Source: Nymphaea colorata
Taxonomy: Eukaryota > Streptophyta > Magnoliopsida > Nymphaeales > Nymphaeaceae
Assembly (NCBI RefSeq): GCF_008831285.2
Contig: NW_022204699.1
Location: 1 to 24,521 of the forward strand
Reading direction: 5' to 3'
DNA: 24,521 nucleotides
Shown here: positions 9,001 through 19,762 of the stretch, in pieces
How positions within the stretch are numbered: the first letter of the stretch is position 1
How the letters are laid out: each line of letters opens with the position of its first letter
Made by a program: the position numbers and the translations under genes
The notes under the pieces: generated by a model
Databases searched by the model: none
The model's input: only the letters and a program-made list of their open reading frames with translations
What the model was told of the DNA's origin: nothing

Positions 9001-10711
9001 TTCCTTGATCAGTTCCCAGGTCTCACGGGACTGTTTCCCATCTTGTTGAACAGGGTTCATCGCATCTTTTGCGCTCATAATGAGAAGATCACACATAACC
9101 TCATAAAACTGACCATGAAACCGATGCATCATGTCGGCCATGCATTGGTTGTGTCAATCAGTCAATCACTTATTCCAATTTCATCCAATTGACATTTTTA
9201 ACTTGATGGAAGGGATGTTGCTTCATCAAGATCCTTGAGCAGTTCCCAGGTCTCGCGGGACTGTTTAATCTCATGTGGTGGAGGGTTCATCGCGTCTTTT
9301 GCGCTCATAATGAAATGATCACACATAAACTCCTAAAACTGACCATTATACCAATGCATCAAGTTGGCCATGCATTGGTTGTGTCTATCAGTCAACCATT
9401 TATTTCAATTGCATCTAATTGGCAATTTTAACTTGATGGAGGGGACGTTGCATCATCAAGATCCTTGAGCAGTCCCCAGGTCTCAAGAGACTATTTACAC
9501 CCTTGTTGGACGAGGTTCTTCGTATCTTTTGCGCTCATAATGAGACGATGACACATAAACTAGTAAAACTGACCATTATATCGAAGCATCAAGTTGGCCA
9601 TGCATTGGTTGTGTCTATCAGTCAACCATTTATTTCAATTGCATCTAATTGGCAATTTTAACTTGATGGAGGGGACGTTGTATCATCAAGATCCTTGAGC
9701 AGTCCCCAGGTCTCAAGAGACTATTTACACCCTTGTTGGACGAGGTTCTTCGTATCTTTTGCGCTCATAATGAGACGATGACACATAAACTCCTAAAACT
9801 GGCCTTTATATCGAAACGTCAAATTTGTCATGCATTAGTTGTGTCAATTTGACAAACATTTTTTTCAATTTCATCCAACTGACATTTTTAACTTGATGGA
9901 GGGGACGTTGCTTCATCAAGATCTTTGGGCAGGGACGAGGTTCATCGTACCCTTTGCGCTCATAAAGAGACAATCATAAAAAAACTCTTAAAGCTTACCA
10001 TTATACCAATGCATCAAGTTGGCTATGCATTGATTTTGACAACCAGTTAGCCGATTATCCCAATTAAATCTAATTGACAATTTCTATTGATGGTAGAGAT
10101 GTTGCTTTATCAAGTTCCTTGATCAGTTCCCAGGTCTCACGGGACTGTTTCCCATCTTGTTGAACAGGGTTCATCGCATCTTTTTCGCTCATAATGAGAA
10201 GATCACACATAACCTCATAAAACTGACCATGAAACCGATGCATCATGTGGGCCATGCATTGGTTGTGTCAATCAGTCAATCACTTATTCCAATTTCATCC
10301 AATTGACATTTTTCACTTGATGGAAGGGATGTTGTTTCATCAAGATCCTTGAGCAGTTCCCAGGTCTCGCGGGACTGTTTAATTTCATGTGGTGGAGGGT
10401 TCATCGCGCCTTTTGCGCTCATAATGAAATGATCACACATAAACTCCTAAAACTGACCATTATACCAATGCATCAAGTTGGCCATGCATTGGTTGTGTCT
10501 ATCAGTCAACCATTTATTTCAATTGCATCTAATTGGCAATTTTAACTTGATGGAGGGGACGTTGTATCATCAAGATCCTTGCGCAGTCCCCAGGTCTCAA
10601 GAGACTATTTACCCTCATGTTGGACGAGGTTCATCGTATCTTTTGCACTCATAATGAGACGATCACACATAAACTCCTAAAACTTACCTTTATATCAAAG
10701 CGTCAAGTTTG
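8678..10711 (+). repeat. Nine-monomer superunit, copy 1
   Basis: Monomer order is C-D-A-B-B-C-D-A-B, with an extra B inserted into two tetramers. The second B (9598) follows a first B with the diagnostic tail aaactagtaaaactgacc. The same order and the same diagnostic variants recur at 10712-12781, offset 2,034 bp. This copy is 35 bp shorter because of the deletion near 9932. Confidence 0.85.
8932..9141 (-). other. Representative open frame inside class D monomers (probably non-coding)
   Basis: Class D monomers have an open frame of 60-69 codons on the minus strand, seen at 6212-6406, 7125-7325, 8932-9141, 10070-10255 and 10966-11175. It starts MxxMMHRFHGQFYEVMCDLL and continues with SRETWELIKELDEA. 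In the D monomer at 12092 a single change near 12200 turns the Trp codon into TAG. Classes A, B and C keep related residues in the same frame (MSAKD, SRETWEL, LDEA) but are interrupted. The 230-bp period is not a multiple of three, so no frame can run through successive monomers. I treat it as satellite, not a gene. A coding origin of the monomer remains possible. Confidence 0.3.
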
Positions 10712-12781
10712 TCATGCATTAGTTGTGTCAATTTGGCAATCATTTTTTCCAATTTCATCCAATTGACAATTCTAACTTGATGGAGGGGACGTTGCTTCGT
10801 TAAGATCCTTGGGCAGTTCCCAGGTCTCACGGGACTGTTTAACCCCACGTTGGACGAGGTTCATCGTATCCTTTGCGCTCATAAAGAGACAATCATATAT
10901 AAACTCTTAAAGCTGACAATTATACCAATGCATCAAGTTGGCTATGCATTGATTTTGACAACCAGTTAACCAATTATCCCAATTAAATCTAATTGACAAT
11001 TTCTACTTGATGGTAGAGATATTGCTTCATCAAGTTCCTTGATCAGTTCCCAGGTCTCACGGGACTGTTTCCCATCTTGTTGAACAGGGTTCATCGCATC
11101 TTTTGCGCTCATAATGAGAAGATCACACATAACCTCATAAAACTGACCATGAAACCGATGCATCATGTGGGCCATGCATTGATTGTGTCAATCAGTCAAT
11201 CACTTATTCCAATTTCATCCAATTGACATTTTTCACTTGATGGAAGGGATGTTGCTTTATCAAGATCCTTGAGCAGTTCCCAGGTCTCGCGGGACTGTTT
11301 AATCTCATGTGGTGGAGGGTTCATCGCGTCTTTTGCGTTCATAATGAAATGATCACACATAAACTCCTAAAACTGACCATTATACCAATGCATCAAGTTG
11401 GCCATGCATTGGTTGTGTCTATCAGTCAACCATTTATTTCAATTGCATCTAATTGGCAATTTTAACTTGATGGAGGGGGCGTTGCATCATCAAGATCCTT
11501 GAGTAGTCCCCAGGTCTCAAGAGACTATTTACACCCTTGTTGGACGAGGTTCTTCGTATCTTTTGAGCTCATAATGAGACGATGACACATAAACTAGTAA
11601 AACTGACCATTATATCGAAGCATCAAGTTGGCCATGCATTGGTTGTGTCTATCAGTCAACCATTTATATCAATTGCATCTAATTGGCAATTTTAACTTGA
11701 TGGAGGGGACGTTGTACCATCAAGATCCTTGAGCAGTCCCCAGGTCTCAAGAGACTATTTACACCCTTGTTGGACGAGGTTCTTCATATCTTTTGCGCTC
11801 ATAATGAGACGATGACACATAAACTCCTAAAACTGGCCATTATATCGAAGCGTCAAATTTGTCATGCATTAGTTGTGTCAATTTGACAATCATTTTTTTC
11901 AATTTCATTAAACTGACATTTTAAACTTGATGGAGGGGACGTTGCTTCATCAAGATCTTTGGGCAGTTCCCAGGTCTCACAGGACTGTTTAACCCCACGT
12001 TGGACGAGGTTCATCGTATCCTTTGCGCTCATAAAGAGACAATCATATATAAACTCTTAAAGCTGACAATTATACCAATGCATCAAGTTGGCTATGCATT
12101 GATTTTGACAACCAGTTAGCCGATTATCCCAATTAAATCTAATTGACAATTTCTACTTGATGGTAGAGATATTGCTTCATCAAGTTCCTTGATCAGTTCC
12201 TAGGTCTCACGGGACTGTTTCCCATCTTGTTGAACAGGGTTCATCGCATCTTTTGCGCTCATAATGAGAAGATCACACATAACCTCATAAAACTGACCAT
12301 GAAGCCGATGCATCATGTCGGCCATGCATTGGTTGTGTCAATCAGTCAATCACTTATTCCAATTTCATCCAATTGACATTTTTCACTTGATGGAAGGGAT
12401 GTTGTTTCATCAAGATCCTTGAGCAGTTCCCAGGTCTCGCGGGACTGTTTAATCTCATGTGGTGGAGGGTTCATCGCGTCTTTTGCGCTCATAATGAAAT
12501 GATCACACATAAACTCCTAAAACTGACCATTATACCAATGCATCAAGTTGGCCATGCATTGGTTGTGTCTATCAGTCAACCATTTATTTCAATTGCATCT
12601 AATTGGCAATTTTAACTTGATGGAGGGGACGTTGCATCATCAAGATCCTTGAGCAGTCCCCAGGTCTCAAGAGACTATTTACACACTTGTTGGACGAGGT
12701 TCTTCGTATCTTTTGCGCTCATAATGAGACGATGACACATAAACTAGTAAAACTGACCATTATATCGAAGCATCAAGTTGG
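10712..12781 (+). repeat. Nine-monomer superunit, copy 2
   Basis: Same C-D-A-B-B-C-D-A-B order as 8678-10711, at the full length of 2,070 bp (9 x 230). Its last B (12552) carries the aaactagtaaaactgacc tail of the 'extra-B' type and is followed directly by a C monomer. The right border is therefore a recombination junction and not a plain continuation of the period. Confidence 0.8.
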
Positions 12782-13241
12782 CCATGCATTGGTTGTGTCA
12801 ATTTGGCAATCATTTTTTCCAATTTCATCCAATTGACATTTTTAACTTGATGGAGGGGACGATGCTTCATCAAGATCCTTGGGCAGTTCCTAGGTCTCAC
12901 AGGACTATTTAACCCCATGTTGGACGAGGTTCATCATATCTTTTGCACTTATAATGAGACAATCAGACATAAACTCCAAAAGTTGACCATTATACCAATG
13001 CATCAAGTTGGCTATGCATTGATTTTTACAATCAGTTAGCTAATTATCCCAATTGCATCTAATTGTCATTTTCAACTTGATGGTAGGGATATTGCTTCAT
13101 CAAGTTCCTTGATCAGTTCCCAGGTCTCACGGGACTTTTTCCCATCTTGTTGAACAGGGTTCATCGCATCTTTTGTGCTCATAATCAGAAGATCACACAC
13201 AACCCCAAAAAACTGACCATGATATTGATGCATCATATGGG

Positions 13242-13701
13242 CGATGCATTGGTTATGTCAATCAGTCAATCATTTATTCCAATTTCACCCAATTGACATT
13301 TTTCACTTGATGGAAGGGATGTTGTTTCATCAAGATCCTTGAGCAGTTCCCAAGTCTCAAGAGACTATTTACACCCTTGTTGGACGAGGTTCTTCGTATC
13401 TTTTGCGCTCATAATGAGACGATGACACATAAACTCCTAAAACTGGCCATTATATCGAAGCGTCAAATTTGTCATGCATTAGTTGTGTCAATTTGACAAT
13501 CATTTTTTTCAATTTCATCCAACTGACATTTTTAACTTGATGGAGGGGACGTTGTATCATCAAGATCCTTGAGCAGTCCCCAGGTCTCACAAGACAATTT
13601 ACCCCCTTGTTGGACGAGGTTCATCGTATCTTTTGCCGTCATAATGAGATGATCACACATAAACTCCTAAAACTGACCATTATATCGAAGCGTCAAGTTT
13701 G
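13242..13701 (+). repeat. Two chimeric satellite monomers
   Basis: The monomer at 13242 begins as class A (ggttatgtcaatcagtcaat). From about 13350 it continues as a class B tail (gtctcaagagactatttaca, then gacgatgacacataaac). The next monomer, at 13472, begins as class C and changes near 13550 to a B variant (cacaagacaatttaccccc). Both keep the exact 230-bp length, as expected from in-register exchange between monomers. Confidence 0.8.
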
Positions 13702-14945
13702 CCATGCATTGGTTGTGTCAATTTAGCAATCATTTTTTCCAATTTCATCCAATTGACATTTTTAACTTGATGGAGGGGACGATGCTTCATCAAGATCCTT
13801 GGGCAGTTCCTAGGTCTCACAGGACTGTTTAACCCCATGTTGGACGAGGTTCATCATATCTTTTGCACTTATAATGAGACAATCAGACATAAACTCCAAA
13901 AGTTGACCATTATACCAATGCATCAAGTTGGCTATGCATTGATGTTTACAATGAGTTAGCTAATTATCCCAATTGCGTCTAATTGTCATTTTCAACTTGA
14001 TGGTAGGGATATTGCTTCATCAAGTTCCTTGATCAGTTCCCAGGTCTCACGGGACTTTTTCCCATCTTGTTGAACAGGGTTCATCGCATCTTTTGTGCTC
14101 ATAATCAGAAGATCACACACAACCCCAAAAAACTGACCATGATATTGATGCATCATATGGGCGATGCATTGGTTATGTCAATCAGTCAATCATTTATTCC
14201 AATTTCACCCAATTGACATTTTTCACTTGATGGAAGGGATGTTGTTTCATCAAGATCCTTGAGCAGTTCCCAAGTCTCACGGAACTGTTTACTCTCAAGT
14301 GGTAGAGGGTTCATCGTGTCTTTTGCGCACATAATGAAATGATCACACATAAACTCCTAAAATTGACCCATTATACCAATGCATCAAGTTGGCCATGCAT
14401 TGGTTGTGTCTAACAGTCAGCAATTTATTTCAATTGCATCTAATTGACATTTTTAACTTGATGGAAGGGACGTTGCATCATCAAGATCCTTGCGCAGTCC
14501 CCAGGTCTCAAGAGACTATTTACCCCCATGTTGAACGAGGTTCATCGTATCTTTTGCACTCATAATGAGACGATCACACATAAACTCCTAAAAATGACCT
14601 TTATATCAAAGCGTCAAGTTTGTCATGCATTAGTTGTGTCAATTTGGCAATCATTTTTTCCAATTTCATCCAATTGACAATTCTAACTTGATGGAGGGGA
14701 CGTTGCTTCATTAAGATCCTTGGGCAGTTCCCAGGTCTCACGGGACTGTTTAACCCCACGTTGGACGAGGTTCATCGTATCCTTTGCGCTCATAAAGAGA
14801 CAATCATACATAAACTCTTAAAGCTTACCATTATACCAATGCATCAAGTTGGCTATGCATTGATTTTGACAACCAGTTAGCCAATTATCCCAATTAAATC
14901 TAATTGACAATTTTTACTTGATGGTAAAGATATTGCTTCATCAAG
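13535..14945 (+). repeat. Intra-array duplicated block, copy 2
   Basis: Matches 7590-9000 (see that entry). In addition, about 12782-13350 and 13702-14270 are almost identical at a 920-bp offset, so this end of the array has also been locally amplified by one tetramer. Confidence 0.8.
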
Positions 14946-15597
14946 TTCCTTGACCAGTTCTCAGGTCTCACGGGACTGTTTTCCATCTTGTTGAACTTGG
15001 TTCATCGCATCTTTTGCGCTCATTACGAGAAGATCACACATAACCTCATAAAACTGACCATGAAACCGATGCATCATGTGGGTCATGCATTGATTTTGTC
15101 AATCAGTCAATCACTTATTCCAATTTCATCGAATTGACATTTTTCACTTGATGGAAGGGATGTTGCTTTATCAAGATCCTTGAGCAGTTCCCAAGTCTCG
15201 CGGGACTGTTTAATCTCTTGTGGTGGAGGCTTCATCGCGTCTTTTGCGTTCATAATGAAATGATCACACATAAACTCCTAAAACTGACAATTATACCAAT
15301 GCATCAAGTTGGCCATGCATTGGTTGTGTATATCAGTCAACCATTTAATTCAATTGCATCTAATTGGCGGGACGTTGCATCATCAAGATCCTTGAGCAGT
15401 CCCCAGGTCTCACGAGACAATTTACCCCCTTGTTGGACGAGGTTCATCGTATCTTTTGCCCTCATAGTGAGATGATCACACATAAACTCCTAAAACTGAA
15501 CATTATATTGAAGTGTCAAGTTTGCCATTCGTTGGTTGTGTCAATTTGGCAATCATTTTTTCCAATTTGCTAAAACCATTGTTACATGTGCTAGATC

Positions 15598-16660
15598 ATG
15601 ACATTTGTTCGATAAAGGTTAGTAGTAAAATATTTGAGAAATTAAGCAAAATTTTATAAAAGACAAGAAAATGTCGAATTCAAGAAAGAATGTGCAAACT
15701 TTCATCCAAGATAATTAACAAAGCCATGTTAAGAAAGTCGTGAAAGATTTAAAAAAAAAATTCCTATGTTCACCAATGTAGAAAAGCTATATAATTGACA
15801 AAAGTTATGTAGTTAATTTACCTCAAGTGCTCAAATCAATGAGAGAAAAATCAATTTCCAAACATGTGTACAAAAACAAAAGTTCATGAACCATCAATAC
15901 AACTGCCAACTTGTTTCACAGTTTACAAGCAGATTTCAAAAACTGTTTCCCAATGTTTAACAAACCGAATAAAAAGACAAACAAATTATAAAAATTAAAG
16001 AAATTTCTCAAACATCTAAGGAATCTGCAAGTTCTACTAAAAAACATAAAGAGGTGAAAAAAAAAACAGCTAAAAAAATCTATCAAACACAGTAAATATC
16101 ATAAAAAATTTTACTAAATTCATTGAAAAATCAATTTCAAAATGTCTTAAAACAGTTCATGAAATTTCATAAAAAATTTCCAACACAATTTGGACAACTT
16201 ATGAGACATTATTACATCTTAAGCAAATCAACAAAATACCATAAGAGTAAACAACTGTATAACTTCAAAAAAAAAAAATCAAAAAGTTTAAGTAAAAAAG
16301 CCATAAAACTCATAAAATAAAGTTACATTTCATGAGCTCATAAATGTGCACAAGCATTCATCAAAATTTATGAACCAATTTTTTTCAACTTCTTTATAAA
16401 TGTTAAAATAACAACTTTTTTATAAATGTTGCAATAACAAAGTGCAAGCGAACTTATAAGGATTTGTGAAACCTTTTAAACATTTAAGAAAACATGCACA
16501 AAACATACAAAGAACACACGAAGGTTTGGCGAAAAAGATTCCAAAAGTTTCATCAAAGACATGAAATTTAGAAAACACTTTAATGTCACTTAATTGATTA
16601 AAAAAAAAAGACTTTGAAAATTCAAAAAAAAATCATACAATGTAACAACCAATGGTAAAT
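15598..16660 (+). repeat. Diverged ~1.1-kb repeat, copy 1
   Basis: It pairs in order with the sequence starting near 16661. Anchors are ttaagcaaaattttataaaa (15640), the block gtgcaaactttcatccaaga (15692) against gtgcaaattttcatccaaaa (about 16754, offset 1,062), and caacacaatttggacaactt (16181) against the match at about 17280 (offset 1,099). The copies are strongly diverged with many indels. Confidence 0.55.
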
Positions 16661-17750
16661 CGTTACATTTCCTTGACAACGGTTCATAAAAAAACATTTA
16701 GAAGTTGAGCAAAATTCTCTAAAGACTAGAAGACTAAGTACTCAAGAAAAAAGGTGCAAATTTTCATCCAAAATAAGATAGAATCGTACGTTTAAAATGT
16801 CCCAAAATTCAATACCATAAATAAACTTTAAAAAAAAAAGTTTATGTGTTGATAAGGAAGTCATGAACGTCTAAGAAAGAGCATTATTTTTCATAAGTTC
16901 GAACATGTCAAAGGGAGTTTCCAAAGCTATGTAATAAATTTGCCACAACCTTCCCTAAAAAGAGACAAAAAAAATCAATTTCTACAATGTTTATAAAGTT
17001 AAAGAAGTGTTAATAAAGCTGTCAAGGTTGTTAAAGAGGTTTTTAAAACGTTTACAAATTGTAAAAAAATCATATAAAAAAGAAAAAAAATGCAAAAAGC
17101 TTACATTCCTTCCTAAACATGTACGAAAGCCTGTGTGAGTCATATGAGGAAAACATAAACATTTAAAAATAAATAGAAAATGTTTATCAAACATAAAAGT
17201 CATTGAAATGTTTATTGAACTCATTTAAAGATCATTTGAAAACGTTTTACAATAGTTCTTGAAATATGTAAAAAAGTTCTAACACAATTTGGACAACTTC
17301 AGATATAGCATGACATTTTGTTTATCGAAAGTTTGCAAAGATAGAAGGCTTTTGAAGAAAGGTTTGTAAAACATTAGAAAACCACAAGACCTTAATTTAA
17401 TTTATAGATTTCAGTAAGAAAACCATGAAAATCTATTAAAATCAGCAAAAAAAAAATCCAACACAATTTGGACAACGTCGGATATATCATGACATTTTAT
17501 TTACGAAAAGTTTGCAAAAACATTAGAAGACTTGTGAAGAAAAGTTTGCAAAACACTAGAAAGTCATAAATGTTAATGGAAAATCAAGAAAAAAATTCAA
17601 TAATTCAACTTCAAAAAAAATTGCAAACGTTAATAAAAAGTCATGAAAGTCCAAAAAACGTTATTATTTATGAGCTCATAAATATACAAGGGAATTTGCC
17701 AAAATTCATTTAATGAATTCATTTTAACTTTCCAATAAACAGTCAAAACA
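16661..17750 (+). repeat. Diverged ~1.1-kb repeat, copy 2
   Basis: Second copy of the sequence at 15598-16660. The anchor tgagctcataaat lies at 16333 and 17671. That offset of 1,338 exceeds the 1,099 seen earlier by about the length of the 179-bp duplication inside this copy plus smaller insertions. Confidence 0.5.
17279..17640 (+). repeat. 179-bp tandem duplication
   Basis: The block acacaatttggacaac, then atcatgacattttrttta-like sequence, then gaaaagtttgcaaa and attagaa occurs at about 17282 and again at 17461, offset 179 bp, with moderate divergence. It is nested within copy 2 of the ~1.1-kb repeat. Confidence 0.7.
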
Positions 17751-17974
17751 AGTTCAATCTTTATAGAAGTTTATGAAGCATTAACAAAATTTGCCGTTGG
17801 TAACACAAACATTGGTAAAAAAAATTCATGAAAATCTAAAAGAGCACAACCCTTTCATGACTATATAAATGTGCACAAGAGTTTTTAAAAATGTTTATTT
17901 ATGCTCAAGAAACTGCATTGAAATGCACAAAATTTATAAATATATATGGCACTTGTCGAACACCTACTAAACTT

Positions 17975-18190
17975 CACTACAAGAAAATAGCATTTAGTGA
18001 TGTACAACATGCTTCACTAAATGTCATCAGTGATGCCAACTCTTCATCATGAATGGCGCCACTAACAGTAATGACAGAATTAATGATGCATTTGTTGCTA
18101 TTAACTATCACAATTAGTCATGCATTAACAACGATAAACCAGTTGTTGTGTCACTAATTAACCATGAACGACTCATGAAACAACAGAAGC
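17975..18190 (+). mobile_element. CACTA-type (En/Spm-like) transposon terminus with subterminal repeats
   Basis: The sequence begins CACTACAAGAAAATAG, matching the conserved terminal motif of plant CACTA elements (CACTACAAGAAAA). It continues with several short subterminal motifs of the cactaa/agtgatg type, in both orientations, to about 18190. One pair forms an 8-bp-arm hairpin (tttagtga at 17993-18000, tcactaaa at 18014-18021). This orientation means the element would extend rightward. No matching opposite end (ttttcttgtagtg) and no transposase frame were found downstream in the window. The element is therefore truncated, a deletion derivative with an unrecognised end, or ends outside. The 3-bp duplication cannot be tested without the other end. 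Confidence 0.65.
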
Positions 18191-18587
18191 TTAATATACA
18201 TGGACAACCAACAATAACAAACACTCAAGCAGCAAAATTTAAAAATTAACCTGCAATCAATAACACTTTCATATAACTACAAAAGCGACTGAAAGCATTT
18301 TCAGATTGAAAGCAGCTATAGCAGCATAACTTCACAGATTACCAAACTTTTACTTGATTTAAAAGGAAAAAGAAAGTTGTAACTGCTACCATGCCATGTT
18401 ATGGTGATCTGCAAACTGCTAATATCTACATAATTGTACTAAATAAAGCAAAATAAATCCACTAACCTGGAAAAGGAGATTAAACTTCAAGATACAAAAA
18501 ATTTTGCAAACAAATGAAAGCATAAAAAAGAGAATATCTCCAACCTAAAGCATAAAAATAGCATGCTGGAGGCGCAAGCAGCTGTAC
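18191..18587. other. AT-rich DNA, no gene seen
   Basis: No subterminal repeat or protein-like frame was recognised. It may be the interior of the CACTA-like element. A good acceptor-like sequence (tctccttttccag on the minus strand, near 18470) is not followed by an open frame. Confidence 0.4.
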
Positions 18588-18665
18588 CTCTGTTGTGCCC
18601 ACTGTGTAAAACAATGTTTGATTCAGAGCCTCCAAACGTACAGGAAAGCTTGTTCCTCAAGCAAC
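18588..18665 (-). CDS. Exon-like segment, unrecognised
   Basis: On the minus strand, 78 bases lie between an acceptor-like tgaatgcag (ending 18666) and a donor GAG/gtacag (starting 18587). One frame is open across it (CLRNKLSCTFGGSESN, then HSGHNR) with split codons at both ends. A second frame is also open from about codon 4 and reads equally well (FPVRLEALNQTLFYTVGTTE), so the true frame is undecided. No family was recognised. Confidence 0.3.
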
Positions 18666-19506
18666 CTGCATTCATGAGGTTAGTCCAAAAGAATTGATCC
18701 TATTAAAAGAAGGGCATTACAAAAAGCCACAAAAACCGCATGAATAAATCATATTTTCGGGTAGCAAAGAGAGATTGTTAATAAGGGCAACATTTCCTAT
18801 GTGTTGTTTCCCCAGTTTTTGTTCCTTTGGAATAAAACAGTAAATTTAGAAATTCAGAAATATCCCATAGATACAGGGGAAATAAATGCAGTGTAAGATA
18901 GCCAATATTAGATAAAATCAGTTTGAATGGTGACCGTAAATAAAAAATAAACTTATGAGAACTAAAGAAGTGTATAAAAAGGGAAAGTTTATTATAATAT
19001 TGAAGAAAAAGACCATTACTTTATAAACTTGCTGTCCTGTATCTTAACATCACAATCCATCAGCCAAGAATTTGATGTTTTGAACCATAATTGATGAACA
19101 ACATGCGTTTGGCCGTGACCCACTAAGGCCTCCATTGAATTGAATTGGACGTTTTAATGGAATAAGTTTCTAGTCAATAGCAGTGAGTCAGTGACCATTT
19201 ACTTGTATGGTTTAAGTCCTTTGTCCACTTCAAGGAGACATCATGAAGAGTATCTTATGCAGTGAGATAAGCTAGAAAATGCATAAAGCTAACACAATCA
19301 ATGTTAGAAACTAAATCATATTAATGATTAAATTTATCAATAATTTTATCCCATAAAATGTAATAATCTATATAGAAATAGAACACGACCTAGTGTTATG
19401 GCAAGATGCACAATAAGGGACCAAAAGGAAATGGAAATTGAGAAAAGCCTAAGTATGATTATTTTTTGGTTTGATTACTGTTTGTAGACGCTTTTCATGA
19501 ACATAC
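18666..19506. other. AT-rich intron or spacer
   Basis: Nothing supported as a gene or repeat. If the exon-like segments at 18588 and 19507 belong to one minus-strand gene, this would be intron, but their phases do not join directly. Confidence 0.35.
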
Positions 19507-19585
19507 ACATTTCAGTCCCTTTTCCTGAATGTCTGCCATTAATGAATGGAAGGGCTCAGTTATTTCAATTGTTTTAGTAATTGGA
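19507..19585 (-). CDS. Internal exon-like segment, unrecognised
   Basis: On the minus strand a good acceptor (ctttttccacctacag) ends at 19586. A 79-base open segment follows, then a consensus donor (gtatgt) at 19506. With one split-codon base it reads PITKTIEITEPFHSLMADIQ followed by EKGLKC. The residues are protein-like and both splice sites are near consensus. The phase is compatible with joining the candidate exon at 20602-20670. Function is unknown. Confidence 0.4.
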
Positions 19586-19762
19586 CTGTAGGTGGAAAAA
19601 GTTATTCTACTGAAACATCTGACGAGGTGAGGCGAAATATTTTCAAACAAAAAATAAGTAGGAATACAAATTATAATAACCTTATACAGTAGGAAGATAC
19701 ATAAATACATAACATATCACATATAACAAAATTAGAAATACAATAAAATAGATTATGCACGC

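Larger units (their letters stand above)
6187..15568 (+). repeat. 230-bp satellite array with higher-order organisation
   Basis: The block atgcattggttgtgtc and its variants recurs about every 230 bp. Using the base before atgcatt as phase, monomers start at 6403, 6633, 6863, 7093, 7322, 7528, 7758, 7988, 8218, 8448, 8678, 8908, 9138, 9368, 9598, 9828, 10023, 10252, 10482, 10712, 10942, 11172, 11402, 11632, 11862, 12092, 12322, 12552, 12782, 13012, 13242, 13472, 13702, 13932, 14162, 14393, 14623, 14853, 15083, 15313 and 15525 (partial). A partial monomer sits at 6234 with about 61 bp deleted. Shorter units mark internal deletions: 24 bp near 7526, 35 bp near 9932, 18 bp near 15367. The right edge breaks off inside a C monomer at 15568. 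The unit was not recognised as a named satellite. Confidence 0.97.
15569..17974. other. Very AT-rich spacer with no gene
   Basis: Composition is dominated by A runs and motifs such as aaaatttcatgaa. Open frames are short and lysine/asparagine-rich. Its internal repeats are listed separately. Confidence 0.6.

Noticed and set aside
6187-15568. CRISPR-like array
   Set aside because: The 230-bp units are contiguous with no unique spacers. The context is eukaryotic and no cas-like gene is present.
6187-15568. Tandem-repeat protein encoded across the array
   Set aside because: The 230-bp period shifts the frame each unit, and stops occur in A, B and C monomers.
15364-15573. Plus-strand open frames at the right edge of the satellite (15218-15475 and 15364-15573)
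   Set aside because: They lie in monomer sequence that is closed in the equivalent frame elsewhere. They are open only by local substitutions and the 18-bp deletion.
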